From Vitis vinifera (taxonomy: Eukaryota > Streptophyta > Magnoliopsida > Vitales > Vitaceae): DNA of 64,000 bases. The DNA lies in contig NC_081820.1 of NCBI RefSeq assembly GCF_030704535.1, positions 4,170,501 to 4,234,500 of the forward strand. Direction: 5' to 3'. The position numbers were made by a program, and so were the translations under genes. The notes beneath the pieces are model-generated. The model saw only the letters and a program-made list of their open reading frames with translations, searched no databases and was not told the DNA's origin. Of this stretch, positions 35,601 through 46,553 are shown piece by piece (within the stretch, counting starts at the first letter, position 1; each line of letters opens with the position of its first letter).

Positions 35601-38600
35601 GGCTTTCTTGCCATTCCGACCACATCTGACAGGGCTTCCTCTCCATCTCCGAGGCTTGGGTACTGCTTCTCTTCCTCTCCAGGCACGTCACGACCTTTTT
35701 CTCCGTTGATTGCACCTCTCACAGCCGTGGTCTCACTGTTTGTCTCTCTCCGCCGAAATCTGCACCCGTCTTAGGGCTCTCTTCGATCCAAATACGTGAA
35801 TATGACCACCAAAAATCAGATCTTTACCTCTGTTCTCTCTGGATCTCCTCTGATTACCTCAGAGAAATTGATTGGCAGTGAGAATTATCTCTCCTGGTCT
35901 GCCTCTGTTGAACTTTGGTTTATGGGTCAAGGATATGAAGATCACTTGGTTACCCAGGAGGCAGATATCCCTGAGGTTGACCGCGTACAGTGGAGGAAGA
36001 TAGATGCCCAGTTATGTAGTGTATTATGGCAATCGGTTGATCCCCGGATTCTTCTTCATCTTCAGGCCTATAAAACTTGTTTTAAATTTTGGACTCAGGC
36101 CAAAGGATTATACACGAATGATATCCAACGTCTCTATAAGGTGGCTTCTGCTATTGTCCATCTCAGCCAACAGGACTTGGATCTATCTACTTATATTGGT
36201 CAGATTGCCTCTCTTAAGGAGCAGTTCTTGACTGTGATGCCTCTTACTCTTGATGTTGGGGCTCAACAAACGCAGCTTGACAAGTTCTTCATGGTCCTTA
36301 CTCTTATTGGCCTCCGTCCGGATCTTGAGCCTATTCGTGATCAGATTCTTGGTAGTTCATCAGTTCCGTCCTTGGATGACGTGTTTGCTCGCCTCCTCCG
36401 TCTCTCGTCCACACAGACTTTGCCATCTGCTAGCGCTTCAGATTCTTCTGTGTTAGTTTCTCACACTACCTCTCGAGGAGGACGCAGTGGTACCCGAGGT
36501 AGAGGCCAACGTCCTCATTGCACCTATTGCAATAAACTTGGCCACACTCGTGATCGTTGCTATCAGTTACATGGAAGACCTCCTCGCACTGCCCATATGG
36601 CCCAGTCCTCTGATTCTCCGCTGCCTCAGCCTCCGAGCTCCTCTGCATCTCAGACATCTCAGGCTTCTATTGCCTCTGTTGCCCAGCTTGGTAATGCCTC
36701 TGCTTGCCTTACCCACACATCGTCTCTTGGACCCTGGATTCTAGATTCTGGAGCATCTGATCACCTATCTGGTAATAAGGATCTTTTCTCCTCTATTACT
36801 ACTACCTCTGATTTACCTACTGTTACCTTAGCTAATGGTTCTCAAACTGTGGCTAAAGGTATTGGTTTGGCCCTTCCTCTGCCTTCTCTACCTCTCACTT
36901 CTGTCCTTTATACTCCTGAATGTCCTTTTAATCTTATTTCCATCAGCAAAATCACTCGTACTCTTAATTGCTCTATTACCTTTTCTGATAAATTTGTGAC
37001 CTTGCAGGACCGGAGTACGGGGAAGACGATTGGCATAGGACGTGAGTCTCAAGGCCTCTATCACCTCACCTCAGATTCATCTCCTGCAGTTTGCATTTCC
37101 ACTGATGCTCCTCTCCTCATTCACAATCGTCTGGGCCACCCTAGTCTCTCCAAGTTCCAGAAGATGGTTCCTCGTTTTTCCACTTTGTCGTCGCTTCCGT
37201 GTGAGTCATGTCAGCTTGGGAAACATACTCGTGTCTCGTTCCCAAAGCGTTTGAATAATCGGGCAAAGTCTCCTTTTGAGCTTGTCCACACTGATGTTTG
37301 GGGTCCTTGTCGGACTGCGTCTACTTTAGGATTTCAGTATTTTGTCACTTTCATTGATGACTATTCTCGATGTACTTGGTTATTTTTAATGAAAAATCGA
37401 GCTGAGTTATTCTCTATTTTCTAGAAATTTTATACTGAAATCCAAACCCAGTTCAATATTTCTATTCGTGTGTTACGCAGTGACAATGCCAGGGAATATT
37501 TTTCAGCCCAATTTACTTCGTTTATGTCTCATCATGGAATTCTTCATCAGTCTTCTTGTGCTCATACTCCTCAACAAAATGGGGTAGCTGAACGCAAGAA
37601 TCGACATCTTGTTGAGACAGCTCGTACTCTCCTCCTCCATAGTCACGTTCCTTTTCGTTTTTGGGGGGACGCTATTCTTACCGCTTGTTATCTGATTAAT
37701 CGTATGCCCTCCTCTGTCTTACACGATCAGATTCCTCACTCCCTTCTTTTCCCTGACCAACCACTTTATTTCCTTCCTCCTCGTGTCTTTGGTTGTACTT
37801 GCTTTGTTCATATTCTCACTCCTGGACAGGACAAGCTTTCCGCCAAAGCCATGAAGTGCCTCTTCTTGGGATATTCCAGACTTCAGAAGGGTTATCGTTG
37901 TTATTCCCTTGAGACTCATCGGTACTTTATCTCCGTTGATGTCACCTTCTTTGAGGACTCACCATTCTTTTCCACCACTTCTGAGTCTCTTCCCGTTTCT
38001 GAAGTCTTGCCCATTCCCATTGTCTCCCCACCTGAAGCTATGCCCCCTCGACCACTTCAGGTTTATCATCGTCGCCCGCGTGTTGTTGCTCCTCTCCCTT
38101 TTCCTGAGGCACCTGCTGACTCACTTCCTATCCCTTCGGCTTCACCTGCCCCGGCTCTGCCTTCTCCTCATGACTTACCCATTGCTGTTCGGAAAGGTAC
38201 TCGCTCTACTCGTAACCCTCATCCTATTTACAATTTTTTGAGTTATCATCGATTATCTTCACCCTATTCTGCTTTTGTTTCTGCTATATCCTCTGTTTCT
38301 CTTCCCAAGAGCACCCATGAAGCTCTTTCCCATCCAGGCTGGCGACAGGCAATGGTGGATGAAATGGCTGCTCTGCACTCTAATGGCACTTGGGATCTTG
38401 TTGTTTTACCCCCTGGTAAATCTACAGTTGGTTGTCGTTGGGTCTATGCAGTTAAGGTTGGTCCTGATGGTCAGGTTGATCGCCTTAAGGCCCGCTTAGT
38501 TGCTAAAGGCTATACTCAAGTTTATGGTTCTGATTATGGTGACACATTCTCCCCTGTTGCCAAGATTGCTTCTGTCCGCTTGCTTCTCTCCATGGCTGCT

Positions 38601-41600
38601 ATGTGCTCTTGGCCTCTTTATCAGCTGGATATTAAAAATGCTTTCCTTCATGGTGATCTTGTCGAGGAAGTTTATATGGAGCAACCTCCTGGTTTTGTTG
38701 CTCAGGGGGAGTCTGGTTTAGTGTGCAGGTTACGCCGTTCTCTATATGGCTTGAAACAATCTCCTCGAGCATGGTTTAGCCGTTTTAGTTCTGTTGTTCA
38801 AGAGTTTGGCATGCTTCGCAGTACAGCAGACCATTCAGTTTTTTATCATCATAACTCCTTGGGGCAGTGTATTTATCTGGTTGTTTATGTGGACGACATC
38901 GTCATTACAGGCAGTGATCAGGATGGTATACAGAAACTAAAGCAACATCTTTTTACCCACTTTCAGACCAAAGACTTGGGGAAACTCAAGTATTTCTTGG
39001 GAATTGAGATAGCTCAATCCAGTTCTGGTGTGGTCCTTTCTCAAAGGAAGTATGCTTTAGACATCCTGGAAGAAACCGGTATGTTAGACTGTAAACCGGT
39101 AGACACACCTATGGATCCGAATGTCAAACTTGTACCAGGACAGGGGGAGCCTTTAGGAGACCCTGGGAGATATCGACGGCTCGTAGGTAAATTGAACTAT
39201 CTCACCATTACTCGTCCAGACATTTCTTTTCCTGTGAGTGTTGTTAGTCAATTCCTACAGTCACCATGTGATAGCCATTGGGATGCCGTAATCCGTATTC
39301 TTCGATATATCAAAAGTACACCAGGCCAAGGTGTATTGTACGAGAACAAAGGTCATACTCAAGTTGTTGGTTACACAGATGCAGATTGGGCTGGGTCACC
39401 CACAGATAGACGTTCCACTTCAGGGTACTGTGTTTTTATTGGAGGTAATCTAATATCTTGGAAGAGTAAGAAACAAGATGTAGTGGCCAGATCTAGCGCT
39501 GAAGCCGAGTATCGAGCTATGGCTTTGGCAACATGTGAACTCATATGGTTGAGACATCTTCTTCAGGAGTTGCGATTTGGAAAGGATGAACAGATGAAAC
39601 TCATCTGTGATAACCAGGCCGCATTACATATTGCATCCAATCCAGTCTTCCATGAAAGGACCAAGCATATTGAAGTTGACTGTCATTTCATTAGAGAGAA
39701 GATCGCATCAGGATGTGTTGCTACAAGTTTTGTCAATTCAAATGATCAACTAGCAGACATCTTCACTAAATCTCTCAGAGGTCCTAGGATTAAATATATT
39801 TGTAACAAGCTTGGTGCATATGACGTATATGCTCCAGCTTGAGGGGGAGTGTTGAATATAATGTATGTATAGTATACTATCTTTCCTTGTTAATATAGGT
39901 CACATGTATGGTAGTTAGGACTCCTAGCCTTGTATATATATATCTCTCAATTGTAAGTAGAGATTAGATGAATGAAAATAAGGTTTTTCTTCTTTCTCTC
40001 TCTCTCTCTCTTAACAGATATATTCATTTTTTAATCTAAAAAAAAATTAAAAAACAAAAAAATAAAAAATTATATGGATAACCTCAGTAGATAATGTGAT
40101 TAGGCAGGGCCAAGAAAAGGAGTTGCAATGCAATGAAGTTATATGCCAAGGAAACAGTGCATTGTTGCAGGATGAAAACTGCCAAATTATATCTAACAAA
40201 ACTTCATCATCTAGAAAAAACGATTCAAATACTTGTACCTCCAGAAAGACCCATAAGAGAAAATCTTTTATCCAAGAAAAAGTCTCCCTAATTTGAAGGG
40301 CATAATTTGCTCACTTTTGACCTATAATTCTACATGACATGACAATTGAAGGCAACCATTTGATAAATTAAACTAAGAGCATAACTGTGTGAAAAAAAAA
40401 TTAAAAAAAATGAACCTAACAAAATAGGATTATAGGACTCATAATTCAAATAGATATTGCTTACTTTGAACCCATTGGCCGAAATTGTTATTACTCGTAT
40501 AAATATTGTCTACTTTGAACCCATTAGCCTTCACGCCATTAAAACGCATCTAACTACACGCATACTAGAAGAGTTGTCCTTATAAATGTCAAGAGCTTTC
40601 TTTCACACTATTATAAGGGATGACTCATCTGGTATTTGTAGACATATTTTAAAGTTGTGAGGGCTAGTGGACCTAAAGCAGACAATATTTATACGAAAAT
40701 GTATGAAATTTGGCACCTTGTAAGCCTATGAGCCATGACAAGGCAATCATGGTTATATAGGAGAGTGATTGTGATGTCTCAAATCACCAAGTAAAAGTTT
40801 TTGGCAATTATAAGGAGTGATTCTTCTACTAAGTGCAGACATGTTTTAAAGCTGTGAGGGTTAGTTAGCCCAAAGTGCAGGTTGTGAGGGGTAATTTAAT
40901 TTGCCTAATTTTAATTCACATAAAACCAGTCATTCATGTTATTTCCATTTTTATGTCATATAATGGACAAACATGCTTTTTTTTATAAGATAAAGACATG
41001 CTTTTTTAAGCAAAATACTTTGGCTTGGGGAAATAGAGTTTATGTGGTTCGTGTTACTTTTTCTTGAGAAACTTCTGTCATTTTCCCCACGAAGTATTGT
41101 GCAAACAAGCTCAGTAGAATTGCGTGCTGGGCTATTGAAGCTCAACTTGGTTGAACATAAGTAGAGCCCAGGAAAAAAATCGAGCTTAACACGAGCTTAG
41201 CTAGCCTGTTCAAGCTAGGTTCAGCATCCAGAGAGTAATTTCCATTTCTGTAAGTTGTTTGACGTTTTTATACTGTATTTGTGATTCCTTTCCATTTATA
41301 ATCCAATTGAAATAACATAGAAAACTTATTTGATAAATGGTTTGTTTTCATAGTTTTTCACATCCTAAAAAATTCAAGCACTTAAACAATTGAAAGCAAT
41401 CTAAAAATAAACATATTCAGTGGTTTTCATCTTCTCAAAGGAACACCGCCAAACAAGTCCTGAGTTGTTCTTCTGCCAAAGCCAATGTTCTTGGAACCAA
41501 AATATCTCCTCTTTCACTTCCCAATTCTTCTTTTTCTTCCAATAGAGGACAGAACATATATATAGAAAGAGATAGAGAGGAAAAAAAATTCAAGTTGGAA

Positions 41601-41792
41601 ATACCCAGTGTCGTTTTTATCAGCAGATTCGGAATCGACCGAAGGTGCAAAAGCAGAAGCCTCCGGCCCAGACACCATGGCTCGCCATTTCAGATCCGAT
41701 TTGAGCTTTCCTTGATGAAATCTGGAGTTTGAGTACCGATAAGACGTCGTTGGAGAGTACGAAACCGCCAAAATTCGACCAGTATAAACCAT
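26660..41792 (-). CDS. OR: ORANGE protein (DnaJ-like cysteine-rich plastid protein), eight exons
   Basis: ORANGE stabilises phytoene synthase and promotes chromoplast formation and carotenoid build-up. Coding exons: 41792-41605, 34684-34570, 31135-31022, 30593-30507, 30057-29981, 27797-27670, 27085-26949, 26737-26660. All junctions are GT...AG and phases agree. The sum is 924 nt, i.e. 307 residues plus stop, equal to Arabidopsis OR as I recall it. The N-terminus ([14 protein letters not shown]) fits a transit peptide. Then come [16 protein letters not shown] (from 64), a charged NIRSRRN stretch near 87-93 (the melon golden Arg-to-His change maps here; the arginines are kept), helix 1 at about 145-167 and helix 2 at about 197-219. 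The C-terminal cysteine-rich repeats are CKYCLGTG (230), [12 protein letters not shown] and CPTCLCTG. It ends [10 protein letters not shown]. Introns 1, 2 and 5 carry retroelements; no exon is damaged. Confidence 0.95.
29260..29941 (-). pseudogene. Copia RT/RNase H fragment in ORANGE intron 5
   Basis: On the minus strand, [11 protein letters not shown]...[13 protein letters not shown] (29870-29755) is followed by pieces matching Copia RNase [28 protein letters not shown] and VMFCDNQA. Stops and frameshifts are frequent. LTRs and upstream domains are absent, so it is an old truncated remnant. It lies wholly within intron 5 (27798-29980), in the same orientation as the gene. Confidence 0.75.
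32250..34429 (-). mobile_element. 5'-truncated LINE (L1-type) in ORANGE intron 2
   Basis: Flanked by an 18-bp target duplication TGCCACACGTATGCTTTT at 32232-32249 and 34430-34447. Minus-strand peptides in order: reverse transcriptase ([35 protein letters not shown] near 34260, [20 protein letters not shown] near 34090, FVDDTLIF near 33950); the post-RT stretch [12 protein letters not shown] and [20 protein letters not shown]; a zinc-binding RT-associated domain ([24 protein letters not shown] near 32800); and a C-terminal [15 protein letters not shown]. The 3' end TTACTTATCAAAAAAG is typical of plant L1-like elements. ORF1, the endonuclease and the start of RT are missing. Frameshifts and stops (TAG near 33925) make it inactive. 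Confidence 0.9.
34980..35146 (+). repeat. 5' LTR of the Copia element
   Basis: TG...CA ends; it contains TTGTATATATATA as a likely TATA box near 35062 and ends in a (TC)n run before TTAACA. Confidence 0.93.
35802..39842 (+). pseudogene. Copia gag-pol polyprotein with one in-frame amber codon
   Basis: One frame runs from ATG 35802 to TGA 39840-39842, interrupted only by TAG at 37422-37424. The order is that of Copia: gag-like region ([20 protein letters not shown]); zinc knuckle [14 protein letters not shown] (36519-36560); protease [13 protein letters not shown] (about 36735); GAG-pre-integrase [15 protein letters not shown]; integrase with HTDVWGP (about 37287); after the stop [10 protein letters not shown] and [17 protein letters not shown] with KNAFLHGDL and YVDD (about 38886); RNase H with YTDADWAG (about 39376) and [11 protein letters not shown]. 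The stop falls inside the integrase core. CAG is the likely ancestral codon, a C-to-T change in a CHG context, consistent with deamination of methylated cytosine (inference). Confidence 0.93.
39850..40016 (+). repeat. 3' LTR of the Copia element
   Basis: Same 167 bases as 34980-35146 by direct reading. It follows the polypurine tract and is followed by the GATAT duplication. Confidence 0.93.
40022..41604. other. Remainder of ORANGE intron 1 (5' side)
   Basis: Contains a diverged direct repeat: AATTATAAGGAGTGATTCTTCTACT...GCAGACATGTTTTAAAGCTGTGAGGGTTAG at about 40806 resembles 40608-40690. No exon or coding element was recognised. Confidence 0.45.
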
Positions 41793-42225
41793 CTTCTAAT
41801 CACACAGCTCTCCTCTCTCTCTCTAGAAATTACACAGCTCTCTACTTTCTTTCTCTCACTTTCCTCAGTTTCTCTCTTGCCAAACACAAAGTTCCCTTCG
41901 TTCTTAGTTCCTACACATTCTCTGTTCGTAGGAGCACAGATTTCTTGTGTGCTCACTGGACATCTTTCAATTTGTTATTATTATTTTATTTTATTTTTTA
42001 TATATATTAGCATTAAGGTATGGTGGAAATGGAAGTGGTATCCACGTGGAAGAACATGATTGGTTCAATCCGAATGGGATTTTTTTGAACTTGAGTGGAG
42101 CATGTTCCTTATGGTTTGGAAATTCATAAAATCTGAAAAATATTTTCATACTGAAATAAAGTGAAAATAATTACAAAAACAAAAACAAAAATTGAATCTG
42201 ATTTTTCTCAAAAAAAAAAAAAAAA
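41793..42225 (-). promoter_or_regulatory. ORANGE 5' UTR and promoter with a G-box
   Basis: Upstream of the ORANGE ATG the minus strand is purine-rich (GAGAGAGAG at 41814-41824), as in many plant leaders. A perfect palindromic G-box core CCACGTGG sits at 42042-42049, about 250 bp upstream of the ATG. G-boxes bind bZIP/bHLH factors such as HY5 and PIFs, which control carotenoid genes by light; occupancy here is inferred. A poly(A) tract of about 22 nt at 42210-42231 bounds the region. Confidence 0.5.
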
Positions 42226-42527
42226 AAAAAATTGGAACAAAAAAGGCCCCAAAGGGTTTGCCCCCTCAAAGGTCCACTCCACCTCTTTGTAAATACCAGA
42301 CTATGCTATGAGTAGTTCACTTGCTGAGCTAGGCATCACCCAACAACTCCAAAGCAAGAATCAGAAACCAACAAATCCCACAGCCTACCTCACAACGTAT
42401 TAGTAGCTGATTTTCTGTCTCTTCATCACTTTGCCAAGCAACACTAACTTGTCATGACTCCACCCCCTCTTAATCAACTGATCTGGTGAAGATAAATAAG
42501 AAATTATCAGCCCAATGGATGTGACTC

Positions 42528-43026
42528 TAGGTAGACTTCGTACATACAACCTGTCCTCCCAGTTTCATCTGAGTCCAGCATTCGAGTAACTGCAAGGTCA
42601 GGGCTTGATGGAGAAATTTGAGCTCATATGGCATCACATTGCACAGGCATCCCAAAGGTTTCAACTTATCTCAACTGAAAATAAACAAAATGACAGTACA
42701 TTTGATAATAAGGGCATCCACAGATTGTTCCAAGTGTGTTCCCACTTCCCTGGAGTCAGAAGAATTAACAAGAGTTTCTAGGTAGACTTTGTACATACAA
42801 CATGTCCTTCCAGTTTCATCTGAGTCCAGTGTTTGAGTAACTGCAAGGTCAAGGCTTGATGGAGAAATTTGAGCTCATACTGCATCACATTGCACAAGCA
42901 TCCCAAAGGTTCAAACTTAGCTCAACTGAAAATAAATGATATGACAGTACATTTGATAATAAGGGCATCCACAGATTGTTCCAAGTGTGTTCCCACATCC
43001 CTGAGTCAGAAGAATTAACAAGAGTT
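42528..43026. repeat. Tandem duplication, unit about 249 bp
   Basis: CTAGGTAGACTTCGTACATACAACCTGTCC (42529) recurs as CTAGGTAGACTTTGTACATACAACATGTCC (42778). Both copies run through TTTCATCTGAGTCCAG, CTTGATGGAGAAATTTGAGCTCAT and AAGGGCATCCACAGATTG to GTCAGAAGAATTAACAAGAGTTTC, at about 93% identity. No protein was recognised in it. Confidence 0.9.
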
Positions 43027-45476
43027 TCAGAAACACAACAGAAGTGAAAATCTAAAAGTGCACAAATGGGAACTTGAAGGAATCAAACAACCATAAAAAA
43101 ATTCATTCCAAGTAGAAAATAGCTGTGCATAATTTGTTACATAATAACGTTATAATAATCCAAACAAAATCACCAACTCAAGTGAGGCTCAAAATCTACT
43201 AATCAAAACACATTCTTGTTAAATCAAGCATAATTAAATGATTTATGAATTATATGTAGGATGATTGCACATCTAAAATTAATCGAGATTGATAAAGATG
43301 AATTCATTCTTTCTTTTGCAACATTGGAAATGAAACACTGAACCGTTTGTCTTCTATAACATTTAAAAGTTTCATTCCAAATGATCCTTAAAACATATGA
43401 AGATGAATTGTGAGATAACCCCTGTTTGATAAAAACACACCACTCAATCTATCCTACAAGTATCTCATATTTCATTTCACACTCTTGGAAAACAGATGGG
43501 TGCATTTAGAAACTTCCCATGTCCAGAATCTAGTCATACAACAAATTGACCTAAATAATTTGGACCATAACTTATAAACTTAGTTGTTAAACCCAATTCC
43601 ACAACATTTAGACTCAATGTTGCTTTTCAAAACAATGAGAGGATGGACATCAGGAAATATTGGATAAGTACTCAATTTTTTTTTAAACATGTCATTGTAT
43701 CAGACACCACCCAAGCTATCAAGTAGAAGACCCGAGTCCTTGGGACTAGAGGATCTAAAACTCCAACCCAAGCAATCTACATTATAAATAAGTAGGATAA
43801 TCAGAAACCTAAGAAACCTCTATCCAACAAAAGCATCAAATCAGATATTCAGAATCATTCAGCTGTGGCACATAGAATCTTCTAAATGGGCCATATAGCA
43901 GTTGATCCTCCATAATGGTTGTGTCAAGTCTTCATTGTACACCTCCAAAACCATTTTCCATGTTTGAACCTAAGATACAAATTCAAAAATTAACTGGCAG
44001 TCTGAGGACATAAGCTTTAGTTGAAGACTAACAGGTTGGTAAAAACATAGATATCTCAAGTAGGAATGCACTAGTACATCTTGGATTCAAGATATTGCTA
44101 GCATGTACCAAGATTGAATCTGTACATTTCTCTCAAGATTGAATCTATATTTTGCTCCAACAATGGAATATTTCCAAACAGTCAACCCTGAATGTTTCTT
44201 ATTTGCAGATAATTAATGTAAAAAGGGAAAAAGAAAAGCAAGAAACTTGGTTTCACTAGATGCTGTTCTAATTTAGCATTGTCTAGGATCCAACAAAATG
44301 ATCATTTGGCTTAGCTTAGTTCAGCTGAGATTCTCATTTCCAAGAAACAAAATAGGAATTGAAGTTGAGTGTGTATGAGTGTGTAACAGTATAAGAGAGA
44401 GATATATATCATGGACTTGATTGCCTTAAACACATACTCATGTCATCTTAATAATTCTTCCAAACCACCCTATCCTCTGCTTGCTTGTTGAGAAGTCAGA
44501 TGGAAACTGAAGTTTTGGAGAGGTACAACTATATAGGTCTGAAATAGTAGTTGAAAGATCTATTTTGCTGCCATGGAAATGAAGGATCAGAAGAACAAAC
44601 TCTTAATCCTACAATCTTGGTAGTTGGTCACTTGCTTGTCACAAGCTTCCAAACTTTCTTTCATTCTTCATATCCACTGTCATTTCTGATCTTAATTTTA
44701 TAGTTTCTATTAAACAAATCTTCACTCACCATGTACGACTAGCACATAATCCATTACATGAACTTTTCATTATATTTGGCATCCATAAAATTTTTAATAC
44801 TCTCTTTTTGTCTATAAATCATGCATGTTCAAAAGCTAGAGTGAAGAGTTGCAACTAATTTTCATGCTCATCAGCAAAATTCGTCAACAGTGGGTTCTAA
44901 GCCAACTATGCATCATTTTGGTCAATATCTCATAATGGCGATATATGATTACTCTTGAGACAAGCTACTACAAAAAGGGCAAAAGAAAGAGAGGCTTACA
45001 GTTAAAATTTCCCACTTAAATCCACATTAGTACTCCAGACATTTATCAAAAACTCATCTCCTGGAGTCCTGCCAATGATGAAGATCATAGATTTAAGGCT
45101 TCCTTGTGTGTTATCAGTTCTATTGGGAAGGAGAAGCTGTTGCATAAATTGGAGAAACTATAGAGGGCGAAGTCAATCCATCCTCTTTTAACCCATATGG
45201 AGAGTATTTCTCCACTCTTTCCTGCAGCATCAGGATTTTGTTTTTTCTCTGGCAATATATCGTCTTTATAACTCAGTCAAACAACAGCTCCAATGATTTA
45301 TTTTTACTTACACAACAATGATACTCAATTACTTGGGTACCAATTCCAAGCTTCAGACTGCACCAATTAAAAGCCCAAAATTGGTCCACTGGATTTCTCC
45401 TCTACAGTCTCCTCCAATCTGAATTCTGGATATCCCCTTTTAATCAAACCAAACCCAATGAAATATCATTTATGCA
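43027..45476. other. Intergenic stretch between ORANGE and the YqaJ gene
   Basis: No coding region recognised. The part near 45476 is probably the 3' UTR of the minus-strand nuclease gene. Confidence 0.4.
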
Positions 45477-46553
45477 TCAATTTTGCAGTTTCCCATGAAT
45501 TTCTCGCATCAATAATTTGGAGTCATCAACAATGCGTTTACTTTCATAAACTATGTATCTACATAATTCATGTCTCGGTTCTGGCTTGAGTGATCGCAAT
45601 TCAGTGAGAGGACTATTGATCGCATGTTTACGGCACAACTCTCTGGCTGGCAGCACATGCTTAAACCAGAAGTCAGATAATGCTATTTTGAGAACATCCC
45701 AATATTCTGCATCCCGGTATAAGCGGAATAAACTGCTTCCATTAAGGGTCCAAACATAGAAATCCATCCAATCCCGATCCATTATCTCCATTAAACCTTG
45801 AGCTTGGGGAATATAATAAAGGGGAACTCGAGACCAAGGTGAAGCTATGCTCTTATCTCCATTAAAAAAAGGGCACTTTATCTCCAGCACTCCTCTGGAA
45901 TGCAATCCATAGACAAGACTGTCAACTATCCCATCTGGTGAAGCTGCAAGCCAATTGTCCTCTGGATCTTTCTTACCATAGACCTGAAATTCAGGAAACA
46001 GGACAGTATTTCCTGTTATCAGCTTGTACCTTTCAAGTGCTTCCTCTTCTTTAATGTTACTCCAACAAGTAGCTAGGTTTCCGCTGAATGGCTTAGTTGC
46101 CCCCAACTTTTCTAACCAGAGCTGGACTCTTCGGCGAGGCCAAAAACCAACAGCCCCACCAAAAGTGCTTGCAGTCAGTTTATGCTTTCTCTGTTCTTGC
46201 CAGTTCTTGAACCAGTGCTGAAAACCACTTGATTGAAGAACAGAATAAGTCTCACCAGATAACAAATTGGGAGAATGATCAAAACAGACTGGAACTTTCC
46301 TAGAGGAATGACTACAAAATTGACTATTGGAAGTAAGCTCTTTATATCTTGGCTCTAAAAAATTCTGGCTGTGATAGTTTCTCAGTTCTGAAAAATTCCA
46401 TGTACATAAGTTTCTTTCTTTGCCTGTTGCCTGGTTGCTGACTCTCAATAGGGGCCTCTGCCCCCCAGAGGCACGTGTCCGGCTGTGGCATGCATCATGC
46501 ATCATAGCATGGGCCGTGGCACGAGTCATGGCACCAGCCGTGACATGCGTCAC
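45477..46553 (-). CDS. YqaJ-type (lambda-exonuclease-like) nuclease family protein
   Basis: The 358-codon frame matches the plant family annotated as YqaJ viral recombinase / restriction-endonuclease-like. These proteins have a PD-(D/E)XK core related to phage lambda exonuclease; their plant role is unclear, and organellar DNA maintenance has been suggested. Landmarks: HWFKNWQEQRKHKLTASTFG (113-132), GFWPRRRVQLWLEKL, KEEEALERYKLITG (168-181), WLAASPDGIVD (Asp207), GVLEIKCPF (Glu224, Lys226) and YYIPQAQGLMEI (Gln250/252). The catalytic Asp, Glu-X-Lys and Gln are all kept. The first 40 or so codons (MTHVTAGAMTRATAHAMMHD...) look like a CATGC-rich minisatellite, not protein. A better start may be an upstream exon near 48325-48347 reading MLVTRFP, spliced to an AG near 46433; that would shorten this exon to about 320 codons. 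Confidence 0.85.
   Translation of the reverse strand: MTHVTAGAMTRATAHAMMHDACHSRTRASGGQRPLLRVSNQATGKERNLCTWNFSELRNYHSQNFLEPRYKELTSNSQFCSHSSRKVPVCFDHSPNLLSGETYSVLQSSGFQHWFKNWQEQRKHKLTASTFGGAVGFWPRRRVQLWLEKLGATKPFSGNLATCWSNIKEEEALERYKLITGNTVLFPEFQVYGKKDPEDNWLAASPDGIVDSLVYGLHSRGVLEIKCPFFNGDKSIASPWSRVPLYYIPQAQGLMEIMDRDWMDFYVWTLNGSSLFRLYRDAEYWDVLKIALSDFWFKHVLPARELCRKHAINSPLTELRSLKPEPRHELCRYIVYESKRIVDDSKLLMREIHGKLQN

Larger units (their letters stand above)
34980..40016 (+). mobile_element. Nearly intact Ty1/Copia retrotransposon in ORANGE intron 1
   Basis: A 5,037-bp element with 167-bp LTRs (34980-35146 and 39850-40016) beginning TGTTGAATATAATG and ending CTCTTAACA. By eye the LTRs are identical. 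GATAT target duplications lie at 34975-34979 and 40017-40021. A primer-binding site TGGTATCAGAGCC (complementary to initiator Met-tRNA) starts at 35147, and a polypurine tract GAGGGGGAG lies at 39841-39849. The leader 35147-35801 is unusually GC-rich. Identical LTRs imply a very recent insertion. The element is antisense to ORANGE and sits mid-intron (34685-41604). Confidence 0.95.

Noticed and set aside
35191..35722. Long Pro/Arg-rich frames on both strands
   Set aside because: They lie in the GC-rich leader of the Copia element before gag; no recognised domain.
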